From an uncultured Rhizobium sp. (GTDB lineage: Bacteria > Pseudomonadota > Alphaproteobacteria > Rhizobiales > Rhizobiaceae), in the NCBI GenBank assembly GCA_945952045.1, contig CAMFHE010000010.1:62001-126000 (forward strand): DNA of 64,000 bases. Direction: 5' to 3'. A program made the translations under genes and the position numbers. The notes beneath the pieces are model-generated. The model worked only from the letters and a program-made list of their open reading frames with translations. It ran no database searches and was not told the DNA's origin. Shown in pieces: positions 1 through 7,334 of the stretch (positions are counted from its first letter, which is position 1; every line of letters begins with the position of its first letter).

Positions 1-23
1 TTGACCAGTTTTTGATACGACAT
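1..23 (-). CDS. 5' end of an unidentified gene running off the left edge
   Basis: Reading leftwards, an ATG at 23 begins MSYQKLV and continues off the window. A strong ribosome site (GGAGGAAA on the minus strand, about 26-34) lies at good spacing, and this is the main reason to believe it. The gene is divergent from the ScfR/RamB-type regulator at 149. In related bacteria such regulators often neighbour glyoxylate-bypass or short-chain fatty acid genes, so isocitrate lyase is a possibility, but seven codons cannot show this. Confidence 0.5.
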
Positions 24-114
24 CTTTCCTCCGACAGGGCGTCTATTGCGATGCACAATTGGTAATCCGGTCGATCACAAAGCGGGAGAGCCTTTGATGT
101 CATCTTGTCAAACT

Positions 115-133
115 TTACAAAAATTCCTTGTAA
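115..133. promoter_or_regulatory. Inverted repeat TTACAA-N7-TTGTAA, candidate regulator operator
   Basis: Perfect 6-bp half sites (115-120 and 128-133) lie between the divergent partial gene at 23 and the regulator at 149, ending 15 bp before its ATG. RamB/ScfR-type regulators commonly autoregulate and control the divergent neighbour, so this is a natural autoregulatory site. That function is inference. Confidence 0.4.
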
Positions 134-148
134 TGCTGTAATGCATGT

Positions 149-1552
149 ATGGAAAAGCAAGGCGTATATCTCGGGCCGCGACTGCGGCGGCTAAGGCGCG
201 ATCTCGGCCTGACACAGGCCGACATGGCCTCCGACCTCGATATTTCCCCCTCCTACGTGGCGCTGATGGAGGGAAACCAGCGGCCTGTCACGGCCGAAAC
301 CCTGCTGCGGCTGGCCAAGGCCTACAAGATCGACTTTTCGGAGTTTACCAGTGATCCCGCCTCCGAAACCGTTCCGAAGCTCCAGTCTCTCGTCAAGGAT
401 CCGATTCTCGCCGATATCGGCATCGGCACGGTCGAGGTTGCCGACCTCGCCCATAGCTTTCCCAACCTGGCGGAGGCTCTCCTGCGGCTGCATACCGCCT
501 ATCGCGAGGGCCAGGTCGCGCTTGCCGATAGGCGTCATGACACGGGACCGGGAAAATCCGGAGCCGCGCCGGACCCCGTCGCGGCCGTGCGCAACTTCCT
601 GGCGACGAGAAGAAACTGCTTCCCGACAATCGACGCCGCCTGCGAGAAGCTCGCGGCAAAGCTGGACGGCACGGGAGAACTCGCGAAATATCTGAAAGAG
701 CGCCACGGCGTCCTTGTTCGTCGCATGCCCGCATCGATCATGACAAACTCCCTCCGACGGCTGGATTGGCATCGAAAGGAACTGCTCATCGACGACACGC
801 TGGATGCGGCAAGCTACCGTTTCCAGCTGGCGCAGCAGATCGCCTATCTGGAGTTCGACGACGACATCGGCGCGATCGTAGCAGAAGGAAAATTCGAGGA
901 AGAAAACGCACGGCGATTGGCGCACCGCTCGATCGCCAGCTATTGCGCGGCGGCGATCATCATGCCCTATGCCGCCTTTGCCAAGGCCGCCGACAGCAAG
1001 CGCTACGATATCGAAGCGCTATCGAGACTGTTTTCGACGAGTTTCGAGCAGACGGCGCATCGTCTGACCACGATGCAAAAGCCCGGCCAGGAACGCATTC
1101 CATTCTTCTTTCTCAAGGTCGATCCCGCCGGCAACGTATCGAAAAGATTGAACAGCGCCTCGTTTCCCTTTGCAAGACATGGCGGCGGCTGTCCGTTGTG
1201 GACGGTGCATCAGGCTTTCGCGACGCCGAGAAAGCTTCGCACGCAGTGGCTGGAACTGCCCGACGGCCAACGCTTTTTCTCGGTTGCCCGCACCGTCAGC
1301 GCCGGTCGGGGCGGCTACGGCGTCCCGACCGTGGAACGCTCCGTCGCGCTGGTTTGCGAAGCGCAATATGCGGAGCGGATGATCTACGCGGAAGACCATC
1401 CGCAGGCGTCAAAGCCGACGGAAATCGGGATCTCGTGCAGACTGTGTCAGCGCACGGGCTGCACATCCCGATCGGAGCCGCCGATCGGGCGGCAAATGCT
1501 TGCCGACAATTATCGCCGGACGGAAACCCCGTTCGGCTTCACCGACTCCTGA
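149..1552 (+). CDS. XRE-family regulator, ScfR/RamB (short-chain fatty acid) type
   Basis: A 467-aa cytoplasmic DNA-binding protein. Residues about 8-62 form an XRE helix-turn-helix (LGLTQADMA, then SPSYVALMEGNQRPVT). The middle resembles the IrrE-like/DUF955 domain and the C-terminal third the DUF2083 domain, ending in a Cys motif (CRLCQRTGC) typical of the family. Known members (RamB of actinobacteria, ScfR of rhizobia) control glyoxylate-bypass and acetate or propionate genes. That fits a chromosomal neighbour of a propane-type monooxygenase, whose products feed C2/C3 metabolism, but the link is inferred. No Shine-Dalgarno sequence precedes the ATG, and the next in-frame Met would cut into the HTH, so translation may be leaderless. 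An inverted repeat just upstream suggests autoregulation. Confidence 0.8.
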   Translation: MEKQGVYLGPRLRRLRRDLGLTQADMASDLDISPSYVALMEGNQRPVTAETLLRLAKAYKIDFSEFTSDPASETVPKLQSLVKDPILADIGIGTVEVADLAHSFPNLAEALLRLHTAYREGQVALADRRHDTGPGKSGAAPDPVAAVRNFLATRRNCFPTIDAACEKLAAKLDGTGELAKYLKERHGVLVRRMPASIMTNSLRRLDWHRKELLIDDTLDAASYRFQLAQQIAYLEFDDDIGAIVAEGKFEEENARRLAHRSIASYCAAAIIMPYAAFAKAADSKRYDIEALSRLFSTSFEQTAHRLTTMQKPGQERIPFFFLKVDPAGNVSKRLNSASFPFARHGGGCPLWTVHQAFATPRKLRTQWLELPDGQRFFSVARTVSAGRGGYGVPTVERSVALVCEAQYAERMIYAEDHPQASKPTEIGISCRLCQRTGCTSRSEPPIGRQMLADNYRRTETPFGFTDS

Positions 1553-1601
1553 AGCCAGGCAGGCGAGCGAAACGACATCGTTGAGACCTTGCCCGCCACC
1601 T

Positions 1602-1895
1602 TTACTCGGCGGCGACGGCAATCGGCGTGACGGGCTCCCGGCGAGCAGAATAGATAAGACAGCTCGTCCTCAGCAGCGAACTGAAGTTCGATACCGAACC
1701 ATTGATTTCCAGAGCCTCGTCATAGAGTTTGGAAAGAAACTGGGCGGTGGTGAACCCCTGCTCGCCGGCGATCTGGTCGATCAGCAACCAGAACGCAGCT
1801 TCCAGCTGAATGCTGGTTGAGTGCCCGCCGATCCGGACGGAACGGTTGATGGGACGATACCGCTCGGGGTCCTGTCCCGCATAGATCTCACACAT
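1602..1895 (-). CDS. RHH_4 ribbon-helix-helix domain protein (paralogue 1)
   Basis: A 97-aa protein whose core (SVRIGGHSTSIQLEAAFW) matches the ribbon-helix-helix family PF13467 (RHH_4), small presumed DNA-binding proteins common in alphaproteobacteria. The ATG at 1895 has a good ribosome site (AGGAGA). A paralogue at 8484-8774 shares SVRI-GHSTSI-LE-AFW and the spacing to LLRT.CL.Y. The two flank the GMC dehydrogenase/activator/alcohol dehydrogenase block. The gene is divergent from the glyoxalase-like gene and convergent with the ScfR-type regulator. Its target is unknown; a local regulatory role is a guess. Confidence 0.75.
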   Translation of the reverse strand: MCEIYAGQDPERYRPINRSVRIGGHSTSIQLEAAFWLLIDQIAGEQGFTTAQFLSKLYDEALEINGSVSNFSSLLRTSCLIYSARREPVTPIAVAAE

Positions 1896-1990
1896 GGGAT
1901 TCTCCTGCTTTTATTTGCTCTGAATATGTCGCCGCGACGCGGAGTCGTCAAATGCCGTCCTCTTCTGCAACCGGCGATAACCACGCTTTT

Positions 1991-2005
1991 TGGCATGTGG
2001 TAAGC
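1991..2005 (+). promoter_or_regulatory. Weak candidate sigma-54 promoter before the glyoxalase/GMC genes
   Basis: TGGCAT at 1991-1996 with GG-N10-GC spacing (GG 1992-1993, GC 2004-2005). The -24 half is good, but the -12 half (AAGCG) departs from TTGCA. It lies 60 bp before the gene at 2066. It is plausible because two better sigma-54 promoters and two sigma-54 activators are nearby. Confidence 0.3.
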
Positions 2006-2065
2006 GGCTGCTACCAGCCTGTCGGCGTTCACGCGTAATCTCCCCTGCATCCAAGGGAGACAAAA

Positions 2066-2461
2066 ATGGCAAAGACGATTCACTCGATGATCCGTGTGCT
2101 GGAAGAGGCCCGGTCGGTCGGCTTTTACGAAAAGGTGTTCGGGCTGGAGGTTGCCGACAGGCTGGACTTCGAAACCTTTACGCTCGTCTACATGAGCAAT
2201 CCCGAGAGCGAATTTGAGCTGGAACTGACGATCAACAAGGGCAGGACGGAGCCTTATGTCCTTGGCGACGGTTACGGGCATCTCGCCGTGTCCGTGACGG
2301 ATCTCGATGCCGAGCATAAGCGCCTGCAGGCGGCAGGCATCGAACCCGGCAAGATCGTCGAATTCGAACGCGAGGGCAGCCTTCTCGCCCGCTTCTTCTT
2401 CGTCACCGATCCGGACGGTTACCGTATCGAAGTTCTGCAGCGGCACGGCCGTTTCAAATAA
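2066..2461 (+). CDS. VOC-family protein, glyoxalase I-like
   Basis: A 131-aa single-domain vicinal-oxygen-chelate protein. The start (SMIRVLEEARSVGFYEKVFG), the central YGHLAVSV and the C-terminal DPDGYRIEVLQR are the betaalphabetabetabeta signature of lactoylglutathione lyases and related metalloenzymes. A GloA role (removal of methylglyoxal as hemithioacetal) is possible, and it would suit C3 oxidation through acetol and methylglyoxal. The VOC fold covers many reactions, however, so the substrate is not fixed. The ribosome site (AAGGGAG) fits the ATG. It is followed by a small hairpin (2466-2490) and then the GMC dehydrogenase genes on the same strand. Confidence 0.8.
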   Translation: MAKTIHSMIRVLEEARSVGFYEKVFGLEVADRLDFETFTLVYMSNPESEFELELTINKGRTEPYVLGDGYGHLAVSVTDLDAEHKRLQAAGIEPGKIVEFEREGSLLARFFFVTDPDGYRIEVLQRHGRFK

Positions 2462-2465
2462 TTCG

Positions 2466-2490
2466 CCGTCGTCCTGAGGAGGAACGACGG
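2466..2490 (+). terminator. Small hairpin after the glyoxalase-like gene
   Basis: CCGTCGT (2466-2472) pairs with ACGACGG (2484-2490). There is no T-run; it may be a weak terminator or a processing hairpin. Confidence 0.3.
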
Positions 2491-2541
2491 AGATTGTGTT
2501 GTCCGACCGGGCACCTGCCCGGCAACATGGGAGGAGCCATC

Positions 2542-3072
2542 ATGACAACAGTCTATGAGAATGCGCGCGGACTTTCGCGCAGAGAATTGCTCAAGCGCGG
2601 CACTGTCGGAGCCGCGCTGATTATCTCGGGACAGGCGGTTATCTGTCCCCGCAATGCCTGGGCGCTCGAGACCGTGGCGCTCAAGCCGGAAACGGTCGCG
2701 ACCCTGATCCGCATGGCAAGGGATATCTATCCCCATGACCAGCTGGCGGATCGCTTCTATGCGATTGCCGTCAAGGGCCAGGATACGCTTGCCGGCCAGA
2801 ACGCCGCTCACAAGAAGCTGCTCGAGGAAGGCGTGGCCGATCTCGACAAGCGTGCCGGCGCCGGCGGTTATCGCGGTCTGGGCTGGGAAGATGCACGCGT
2901 TGCCATCCTGCGCGACATCGAGAAGACGCCCTTCTTCCAAGCCATCAGGGGCGATCTCGTCGTCAGCCTTTATAACCAGAAGGAGCTCTGGCCGATCTTC
3001 GGCTACGAGGGCGAGTCCTATTCGAAGGGCGGCTATATCCACCGCGGCTTCGACGACATCGAGTGGCTCTGA
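2542..3072 (+). CDS. Tat-exported small subunit of a GMC-type dehydrogenase
   Basis: A 176-aa protein starting at the ATG at 2542, chosen because GGGAGGAG precedes it; an earlier in-frame ATG at 2494 has no such site. The N-terminus has a twin-arginine signal (SRRELLKRG, then a hydrophobic stretch and an AWA cleavage site near residue 40). The mature part resembles the gluconate 2-dehydrogenase subunit 3/TAT family (RMARDIYPHD, then FFQAIRGDLV, then GYEGESY), which partners a GMC flavoprotein in the periplasm. It is followed at 65 bp by exactly such a flavoprotein and then by a c-type cytochrome: the three-component periplasmic alcohol/sugar dehydrogenase layout. Its role is likely assembly or Tat piggy-back export of the large subunit, which has no signal of its own. 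Confidence 0.8.
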   Translation: MTTVYENARGLSRRELLKRGTVGAALIISGQAVICPRNAWALETVALKPETVATLIRMARDIYPHDQLADRFYAIAVKGQDTLAGQNAAHKKLLEEGVADLDKRAGAGGYRGLGWEDARVAILRDIEKTPFFQAIRGDLVVSLYNQKELWPIFGYEGESYSKGGYIHRGFDDIEWL

Positions 3073-3136
3073 CGGAGACCGCTTTCGCCGGAGGAGGCGA
3101 GCGATATCCAGAATTTTTATATCCCGGGAGGATAAA

Positions 3137-4708
3137 ATGGCAGCTCCTTACGATCTCAAGGACGACAGCGTCGTCGTCATCATCGGTTCGGGCGCAGGCG
3201 GCGGCACGCTCGCCAACGAACTGGCACAGAAGGGCGTCGATGTCGTGGTGCTCGAAGCAGGCAACCGCATCGAACACGAAGACTTCATCAACGACGAATG
3301 GGACAGCTTCAAGCAGCTCGCATGGCTGGACAACAGAACGACGAGCGGCGGCTGGCGCGTTCACAAGGACTTTCCCAACCTGCCCGCTTGGATCGTGAAA
3401 GCGGTCGGCGGCACGACAACCCATTGGGCGGGCGCGTCGCTGCGCTTCCAGGAACACGAATTCAAGACGAAGACCCACTACGGCGAGGTCAAAGGGGCAA
3501 ACCTGCTCGATTGGCCGATCACGCTTGCCGACCTCGAGCCCTACTACGCGCGGGCCGAAGACAAGATGGGCGTAACCCGGACGAACGGGATCGAGGGACT
3601 TCCCGGCAACAACAATTTCAAGGTCCTGAAGGCAGGGGCAGACAAGCTCGGCTACAAGGAATGTCATACCGGGCGGATGGCGATCAACTCGGCAGACCGT
3701 GACGACCGCATGGGCTGTCAACAGACCGGCTTCTGTTTCCAGGGCTGCAAATGGGGCGCCAAGTGGTCCACCCTTTACACTGAAATTCCCAAGGGCGAGG
3801 CAACCGGCAAGCTTGAAGTCCGCCCCAATTCGCATGTCGTCAAGATCGAGCACGATGCCGGCGGCAAGGTTACCGGCGTCGTCTATGCCGACAAGGATGG
3901 CAAGCTGCATGAGCAGAAGGCCCGTGTCGTCGCCGTCGCCGGCAATTCCATCGAAAGCCCGAGACTTCTGCTGAATTCGCATTCGTCGAAATTCCCGCAC
4001 GGGCTTGCCAACTCTTCCGGTCAGGTCGGCAAGAACTACATGCGCCACACGACGGGATCGGTCTATGCCGTCTTCGAAAAGCCGGTCCACATGTATCGTG
4101 GAACGACGATGGCCGGCATCGTTCGCGATGAGGCAAAGCACGATCCGTCCCGCGGCTTCGTGGGTGGATATGAGCTTGAAACCCTCTCCCTCGGACTGCC
4201 GTTCATGGCCGCATTCCTGGATCCCGGCGGATGGGGTCGCGCCTTCACCTCCGCGCTCGACCAATACCCGAACATGGCGGGCATGTGGATTGTCGGCGAA
4301 GACATGCCGCAGGAACAGAATGCCGTGAAACTGCACGGCGATCTCAAGGACCAGTACGGCATGCCGATCCCCGACGTGTCGTTCACCGATCACCCGAACG
4401 ACACCGCCATGCGCAATCATGCCTACAAGCAGGGTATGGCGCTCTATACCGCCGTCGGCGCGACCCGCACCTTCCCGACACCGCCCTACCCCTCCACCCA
4501 CAATCTGGGCACCAACCGCATGAGCGAACGGGCGCAGGATGGCGTCGTCAACAAATGGGGCCAGACCCACGACATCAAGAACCTGTTCGTGTCTGACGGT
4601 AGCCAGTTCACCACCGGCGGCGCGGAAAACCCCACGCTCACGATCGTCTCGCTCGCGATCCGGCAGGCAGAGTACATTGCCAAACAGATGTCGTCGAAAA
4701 CGATCTGA
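3137..4708 (+). CDS. GMC-family FAD dehydrogenase, large catalytic subunit
   Basis: A 523-aa flavoprotein. The Rossmann FAD motif GSGAGGGTLANELAQKG lies near residues 16-32. GGTTTHWAG (about 95-103) and the C-terminal THNLGTNRMS and DGSQFTTGGAENPTLT motifs carry the GMC active-site His/Asn region. The start at 3137 has a clear ribosome site (GGGAGGATAAA); the open frame reaches further upstream, but only through the preceding gene. Homologues are the large subunits of membrane-linked gluconate, 2-keto-gluconate, sorbitol and alcohol dehydrogenases, passing electrons to a cytochrome c. With its neighbours it could oxidise an alcohol made by the monooxygenase at 11.4 kb. That substrate is an inference. 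Confidence 0.85.
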   Translation: MAAPYDLKDDSVVVIIGSGAGGGTLANELAQKGVDVVVLEAGNRIEHEDFINDEWDSFKQLAWLDNRTTSGGWRVHKDFPNLPAWIVKAVGGTTTHWAGASLRFQEHEFKTKTHYGEVKGANLLDWPITLADLEPYYARAEDKMGVTRTNGIEGLPGNNNFKVLKAGADKLGYKECHTGRMAINSADRDDRMGCQQTGFCFQGCKWGAKWSTLYTEIPKGEATGKLEVRPNSHVVKIEHDAGGKVTGVVYADKDGKLHEQKARVVAVAGNSIESPRLLLNSHSSKFPHGLANSSGQVGKNYMRHTTGSVYAVFEKPVHMYRGTTMAGIVRDEAKHDPSRGFVGGYELETLSLGLPFMAAFLDPGGWGRAFTSALDQYPNMAGMWIVGEDMPQEQNAVKLHGDLKDQYGMPIPDVSFTDHPNDTAMRNHAYKQGMALYTAVGATRTFPTPPYPSTHNLGTNRMSERAQDGVVNKWGQTHDIKNLFVSDGSQFTTGGAENPTLTIVSLAIRQAEYIAKQMSSKTI

Positions 4709-4720
4709 CGCGGTTCTCTT

Positions 4721-4741
4721 CCGGCCGCTTTTCGCGGCCGG
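4721..4741 (+). terminator. Strong hairpin between GMC subunit and cytochrome c
   Basis: CCGGCCGC (4721-4728) pairs perfectly with GCGGCCGG (4734-4741) around a 5-nt loop. Without a T-run it is more likely an intra-operon attenuator or mRNA-stabilising hairpin than a full stop. Confidence 0.45.
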
Positions 4742-4817
4742 CCTCCCGCGCGGCGGACTCACACGTGGGCCGCGCCACCTCTGACCGGGCAACCGGTCAT
4801 CTTTTTAGCGAAAGAAC

Positions 4818-5201
4818 ATGGTCATGATGGGAAAAGCACTTGTCTGGCTGGCGGTTATGTCGTTCCCGGCGGCTTCCCTTGCTGCCGGAGACGCCGAGCG
4901 CGGCGCCGCCGTTTTCAAGAAGTGCGCGGCATGCCACAACGCCGACAAGCCTGAAAACAAGATCGGCCCGCATCTGGTGAATATCTTCGGACGCAAGGCG
5001 GGATCGGTGGACACCTTCCAGTATTCCGACGCGATGAAGAAGGGCGGCGAAGGCGGGCTGGTCTGGGACGAAAAGAATCTTGCCGACTACCTTTCGGCGC
5101 CGAAGAAATTCGTGCCCGGAAACAGGATGTCGTTCACCGGCCTCAAATCGGCCGACGACATCGCCGATCTCGAAGCCTATCTGAAAAGCATGTCGCAATA
5201 G
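4818..5201 (+). CDS. Periplasmic class I cytochrome c
   Basis: A 127-aa protein with a signal peptide (hydrophobic core about residues 7-20, cleavage near SLAAGDA). One haem-binding CAACH lies near residues 36-40, and the likely distal Met is in the late GNRMSF motif: the class I cytochrome c550/c552 layout. It lies 110 bp after the GMC dehydrogenase on the same strand, so it is the likely electron acceptor for that enzyme, passing electrons to a terminal oxidase. The ribosome site is weak (GAAAGA), and ATG codons at 4818, 4824 and 4827 compete; the first is used here. Confidence 0.85.
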   Translation: MVMMGKALVWLAVMSFPAASLAAGDAERGAAVFKKCAACHNADKPENKIGPHLVNIFGRKAGSVDTFQYSDAMKKGGEGGLVWDEKNLADYLSAPKKFVPGNRMSFTGLKSADDIADLEAYLKSMSQ

Positions 5202-5240
5202 GATCGACGGTAAGGTCGGCGACGATCGGCACAATCACCC

Positions 5241-7112
5241 TCATCGTATGTGCTTATAGACGGTGGTGCGCGATAGCGCCAACTCTTGCGCCGTCTGCGA
5301 AACATTGCCGCCTGTTCGCCGATGGACGGCACGGATCTCCTGGCATCGCGCGATTCCGAGCGGGCTGCCTTGGCAGTCCACGCAGCAATCCTGTGCGATC
5401 ACCTGCGTCTGGCCGGCCTCGCCGAAGCAATCCTCATCGAGAAAATCTCCACGACGACGGACAAGAGCGCGTTGCAGCACGGTGCGAAGCTCGCGGATAT
5501 TGCCCGGCCATTTCCTGCGCAGGAGGATTGCGATCGCCGCGTCTGTGATCGGAATCCCGGGCGCCAGCCCCTCCAGAAGCTTTCGCACGATTGCCTGGAA
5601 ATCGCTGCGATCCGACAATCTGGGCAGACGGATTGTGTATGCGTTCAGTCGATAGAACAGATCGGCGCGGAACATGCGTTGGCCCACCATGTCCTCGAGG
5701 TCGCGATTGGTCGCCGACACGATCTGGACATCGACTTGTTCAAGCTTATGCGATCCGACCGCGCGAATTTCCATGCTGTCGAGAAACCGCAGGAGGGACG
5801 TTTGGGCCGCCAGCGGTATGTCGGCGACCTCATCCAGAAACAAGGTTCCGAGATGGGCGGCACGGGCCAGACCGGGCGCGCCTTTTGCCCGGGCGTTGGT
5901 GAATGCGCCTCCCTCATGTCCGAAGATTTCGGAAATGAACAGTTCCTCCGGAACCGCACCGCAGTTGAGCGGCACGAACTCACCCTTCCTCTGGCTCAAT
6001 CGATGGACATGACGGGCCATCAGTTCCTTGCCGGTACCCGTTTCGCCCGTGATGTGGATGGGCATTCCCAAGCCGACAGCATCGCCCACATCCGCGAGCG
6101 CCGTCCTGAGAGTATCGTCGTCACAGACGAAATCCGGATCGTCACGCTTCGAAAGCAGCGTTGGGAGGGCTGGTTTCGGGGATGGTCTGGAACCGCCGAT
6201 ATCCGTGCGCTGGGCGATCTGCCGGCAGGCCATGAAGAGACCGCTGCCGGCGAGATCGCGGATGCGGATGATGCCGCCGCTCAAAAGGCCATCCATCGCC
6301 CGTTCGAAACCGGCTTCGAACAAGGCATCGAAATGGGTTCCGAGGACGGCCGGTAGACCCGCGAGCAGCGCCCTGCCCGACCTGTTCAAGGAGGTGACCT
6401 GCCCTCCCGGCGATATCGAGATCAACCCAGCCGACAGTGTGTCCAGATATTCGGCGCGGGGATGGAACGCAAACACGAAGCTTCCCGAATACTCCTGAAA
6501 GACGAGGCCGTTCTCGATCTGGGCCGCCGCCATCCGCACCAGCGCATGCGTGTGCTCCTGCCGCGCATCATGCGCGCAGGACGCATCCAGCAGGCCTAGG
6601 ATGTCTCCACGCGAATTGAAGATGGGCGCAGCCATGCAACTGAGATGCCCATGCGACGCGAAGAAATGCTCGCGACCGTATATCGCAGCTGGCTTGAGCA
6701 TGAGAGATGCGAGGCCCAGTGCATTGGTCCCGCGTTCACTTTCGTGCCAGGCGCTGCCGGGAATGATCGCCCGGCCCGCTGCACTTTCGGCGAACTCATG
6801 GTCGCTGATGGTGTCCAGAACGATTCCATCGCTGTCGGCAAGCGCGATAATGAAATTCGAACCGGCGATCTGCGAGTGGAGGAGCTGCATTTCCGCAAGC
6901 GCCAACTGCCGCATCGGCGCGATGACATCCCGCCTGGTGCGCACATCCGAGAACGGCATGACCTTCGCAACATGCGCCGCGCCTGGATCAAGCCCGGCTT
7001 CACGGCAGCGTTCCCAGCTATCGGCGACGATTGGCTGAAGCGTGCCGGTGGGCACGCGGTCTCCCCGTTCCAGCGCGGTCCTCGCTCTATCCATTCCTGA
7101 AAGATGGCGCAT
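5241..7112 (-). CDS. AcoR-type sigma-54-dependent activator with GAFTNA loop
   Basis: A 623-aa regulator: GAF-containing N-terminal sensor region (about 1-200), linker/PAS-like region (about 210-320), AAA+ domain (Walker A GETGTGKE 356-363, Walker B TLFLDE 423-428, arginine finger region FRADLFYR 481-488) and a C-terminal Fis helix-turn-helix ending ALSRTTVYKHIR. Between the AAA+ domain and the HTH lies a Cys-rich stretch (CCVDC, then C about 12 later). The sigma-54-contacting loop reads GAFTNA (402-407) instead of GAFTGA. The gene is divergent from the alcohol dehydrogenase, which has a sigma-54 promoter, and lies near the sigma-54 promoter of mimA, so it is the likely activator of both (compare AcoR and MimR). 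The start at 7112 has GAGGAGGAG upstream. Confidence 0.85.
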   Translation of the reverse strand: MRHLSGMDRARTALERGDRVPTGTLQPIVADSWERCREAGLDPGAAHVAKVMPFSDVRTRRDVIAPMRQLALAEMQLLHSQIAGSNFIIALADSDGIVLDTISDHEFAESAAGRAIIPGSAWHESERGTNALGLASLMLKPAAIYGREHFFASHGHLSCMAAPIFNSRGDILGLLDASCAHDARQEHTHALVRMAAAQIENGLVFQEYSGSFVFAFHPRAEYLDTLSAGLISISPGGQVTSLNRSGRALLAGLPAVLGTHFDALFEAGFERAMDGLLSGGIIRIRDLAGSGLFMACRQIAQRTDIGGSRPSPKPALPTLLSKRDDPDFVCDDDTLRTALADVGDAVGLGMPIHITGETGTGKELMARHVHRLSQRKGEFVPLNCGAVPEELFISEIFGHEGGAFTNARAKGAPGLARAAHLGTLFLDEVADIPLAAQTSLLRFLDSMEIRAVGSHKLEQVDVQIVSATNRDLEDMVGQRMFRADLFYRLNAYTIRLPRLSDRSDFQAIVRKLLEGLAPGIPITDAAIAILLRRKWPGNIRELRTVLQRALVRRRGDFLDEDCFGEAGQTQVIAQDCCVDCQGSPLGIARCQEIRAVHRRTGGNVSQTAQELALSRTTVYKHIR

Positions 7113-7268
7113 GGCTCCTCCTCATGCATCGATGGGTGAATATCGGTTGCCGGCGGAATGGCGATAGACAGAAACTGGACAGTCGAATGACCACCGGCGT
7201 TCATTCAGCGCACAGCGGGTTACTACAAAATATTCGCCAACCTTTTGAAAGTATTGAATATATGAATG

Positions 7269-7284
7269 TGGAACGATAGTTGCA
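7269..7284 (+). promoter_or_regulatory. Sigma-54 promoter of the alcohol dehydrogenase
   Basis: TGGAAC (7269-7274) and TTGCA (7280-7284) keep the invariant GG-N10-GC spacing. It is oriented towards the dehydrogenase, with the ATG about 50 bp downstream and an AcoR-type activator divergent. The match to TGGCAC-N5-TTGCA is one mismatch. Confidence 0.7.
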
Positions 7285-7334
7285 CCTTTGTCTCCTGCAA
7301 GGTTCACCGATACCGCCGATGGAGGAGACATCAC

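Noticed and set aside
2494..2542. Earlier ATG for the Tat small subunit
   Set aside because: It would place 16 extra residues before the twin-arginine signal and lacks a ribosome site, whereas 2542 has GGGAGGAG.
2963..4792. 609-codon open frame antisense to the GMC dehydrogenase
   Set aside because: Shadow of high-GC third positions; no ribosome site, no domain, and the sense frame is a clear GMC protein.
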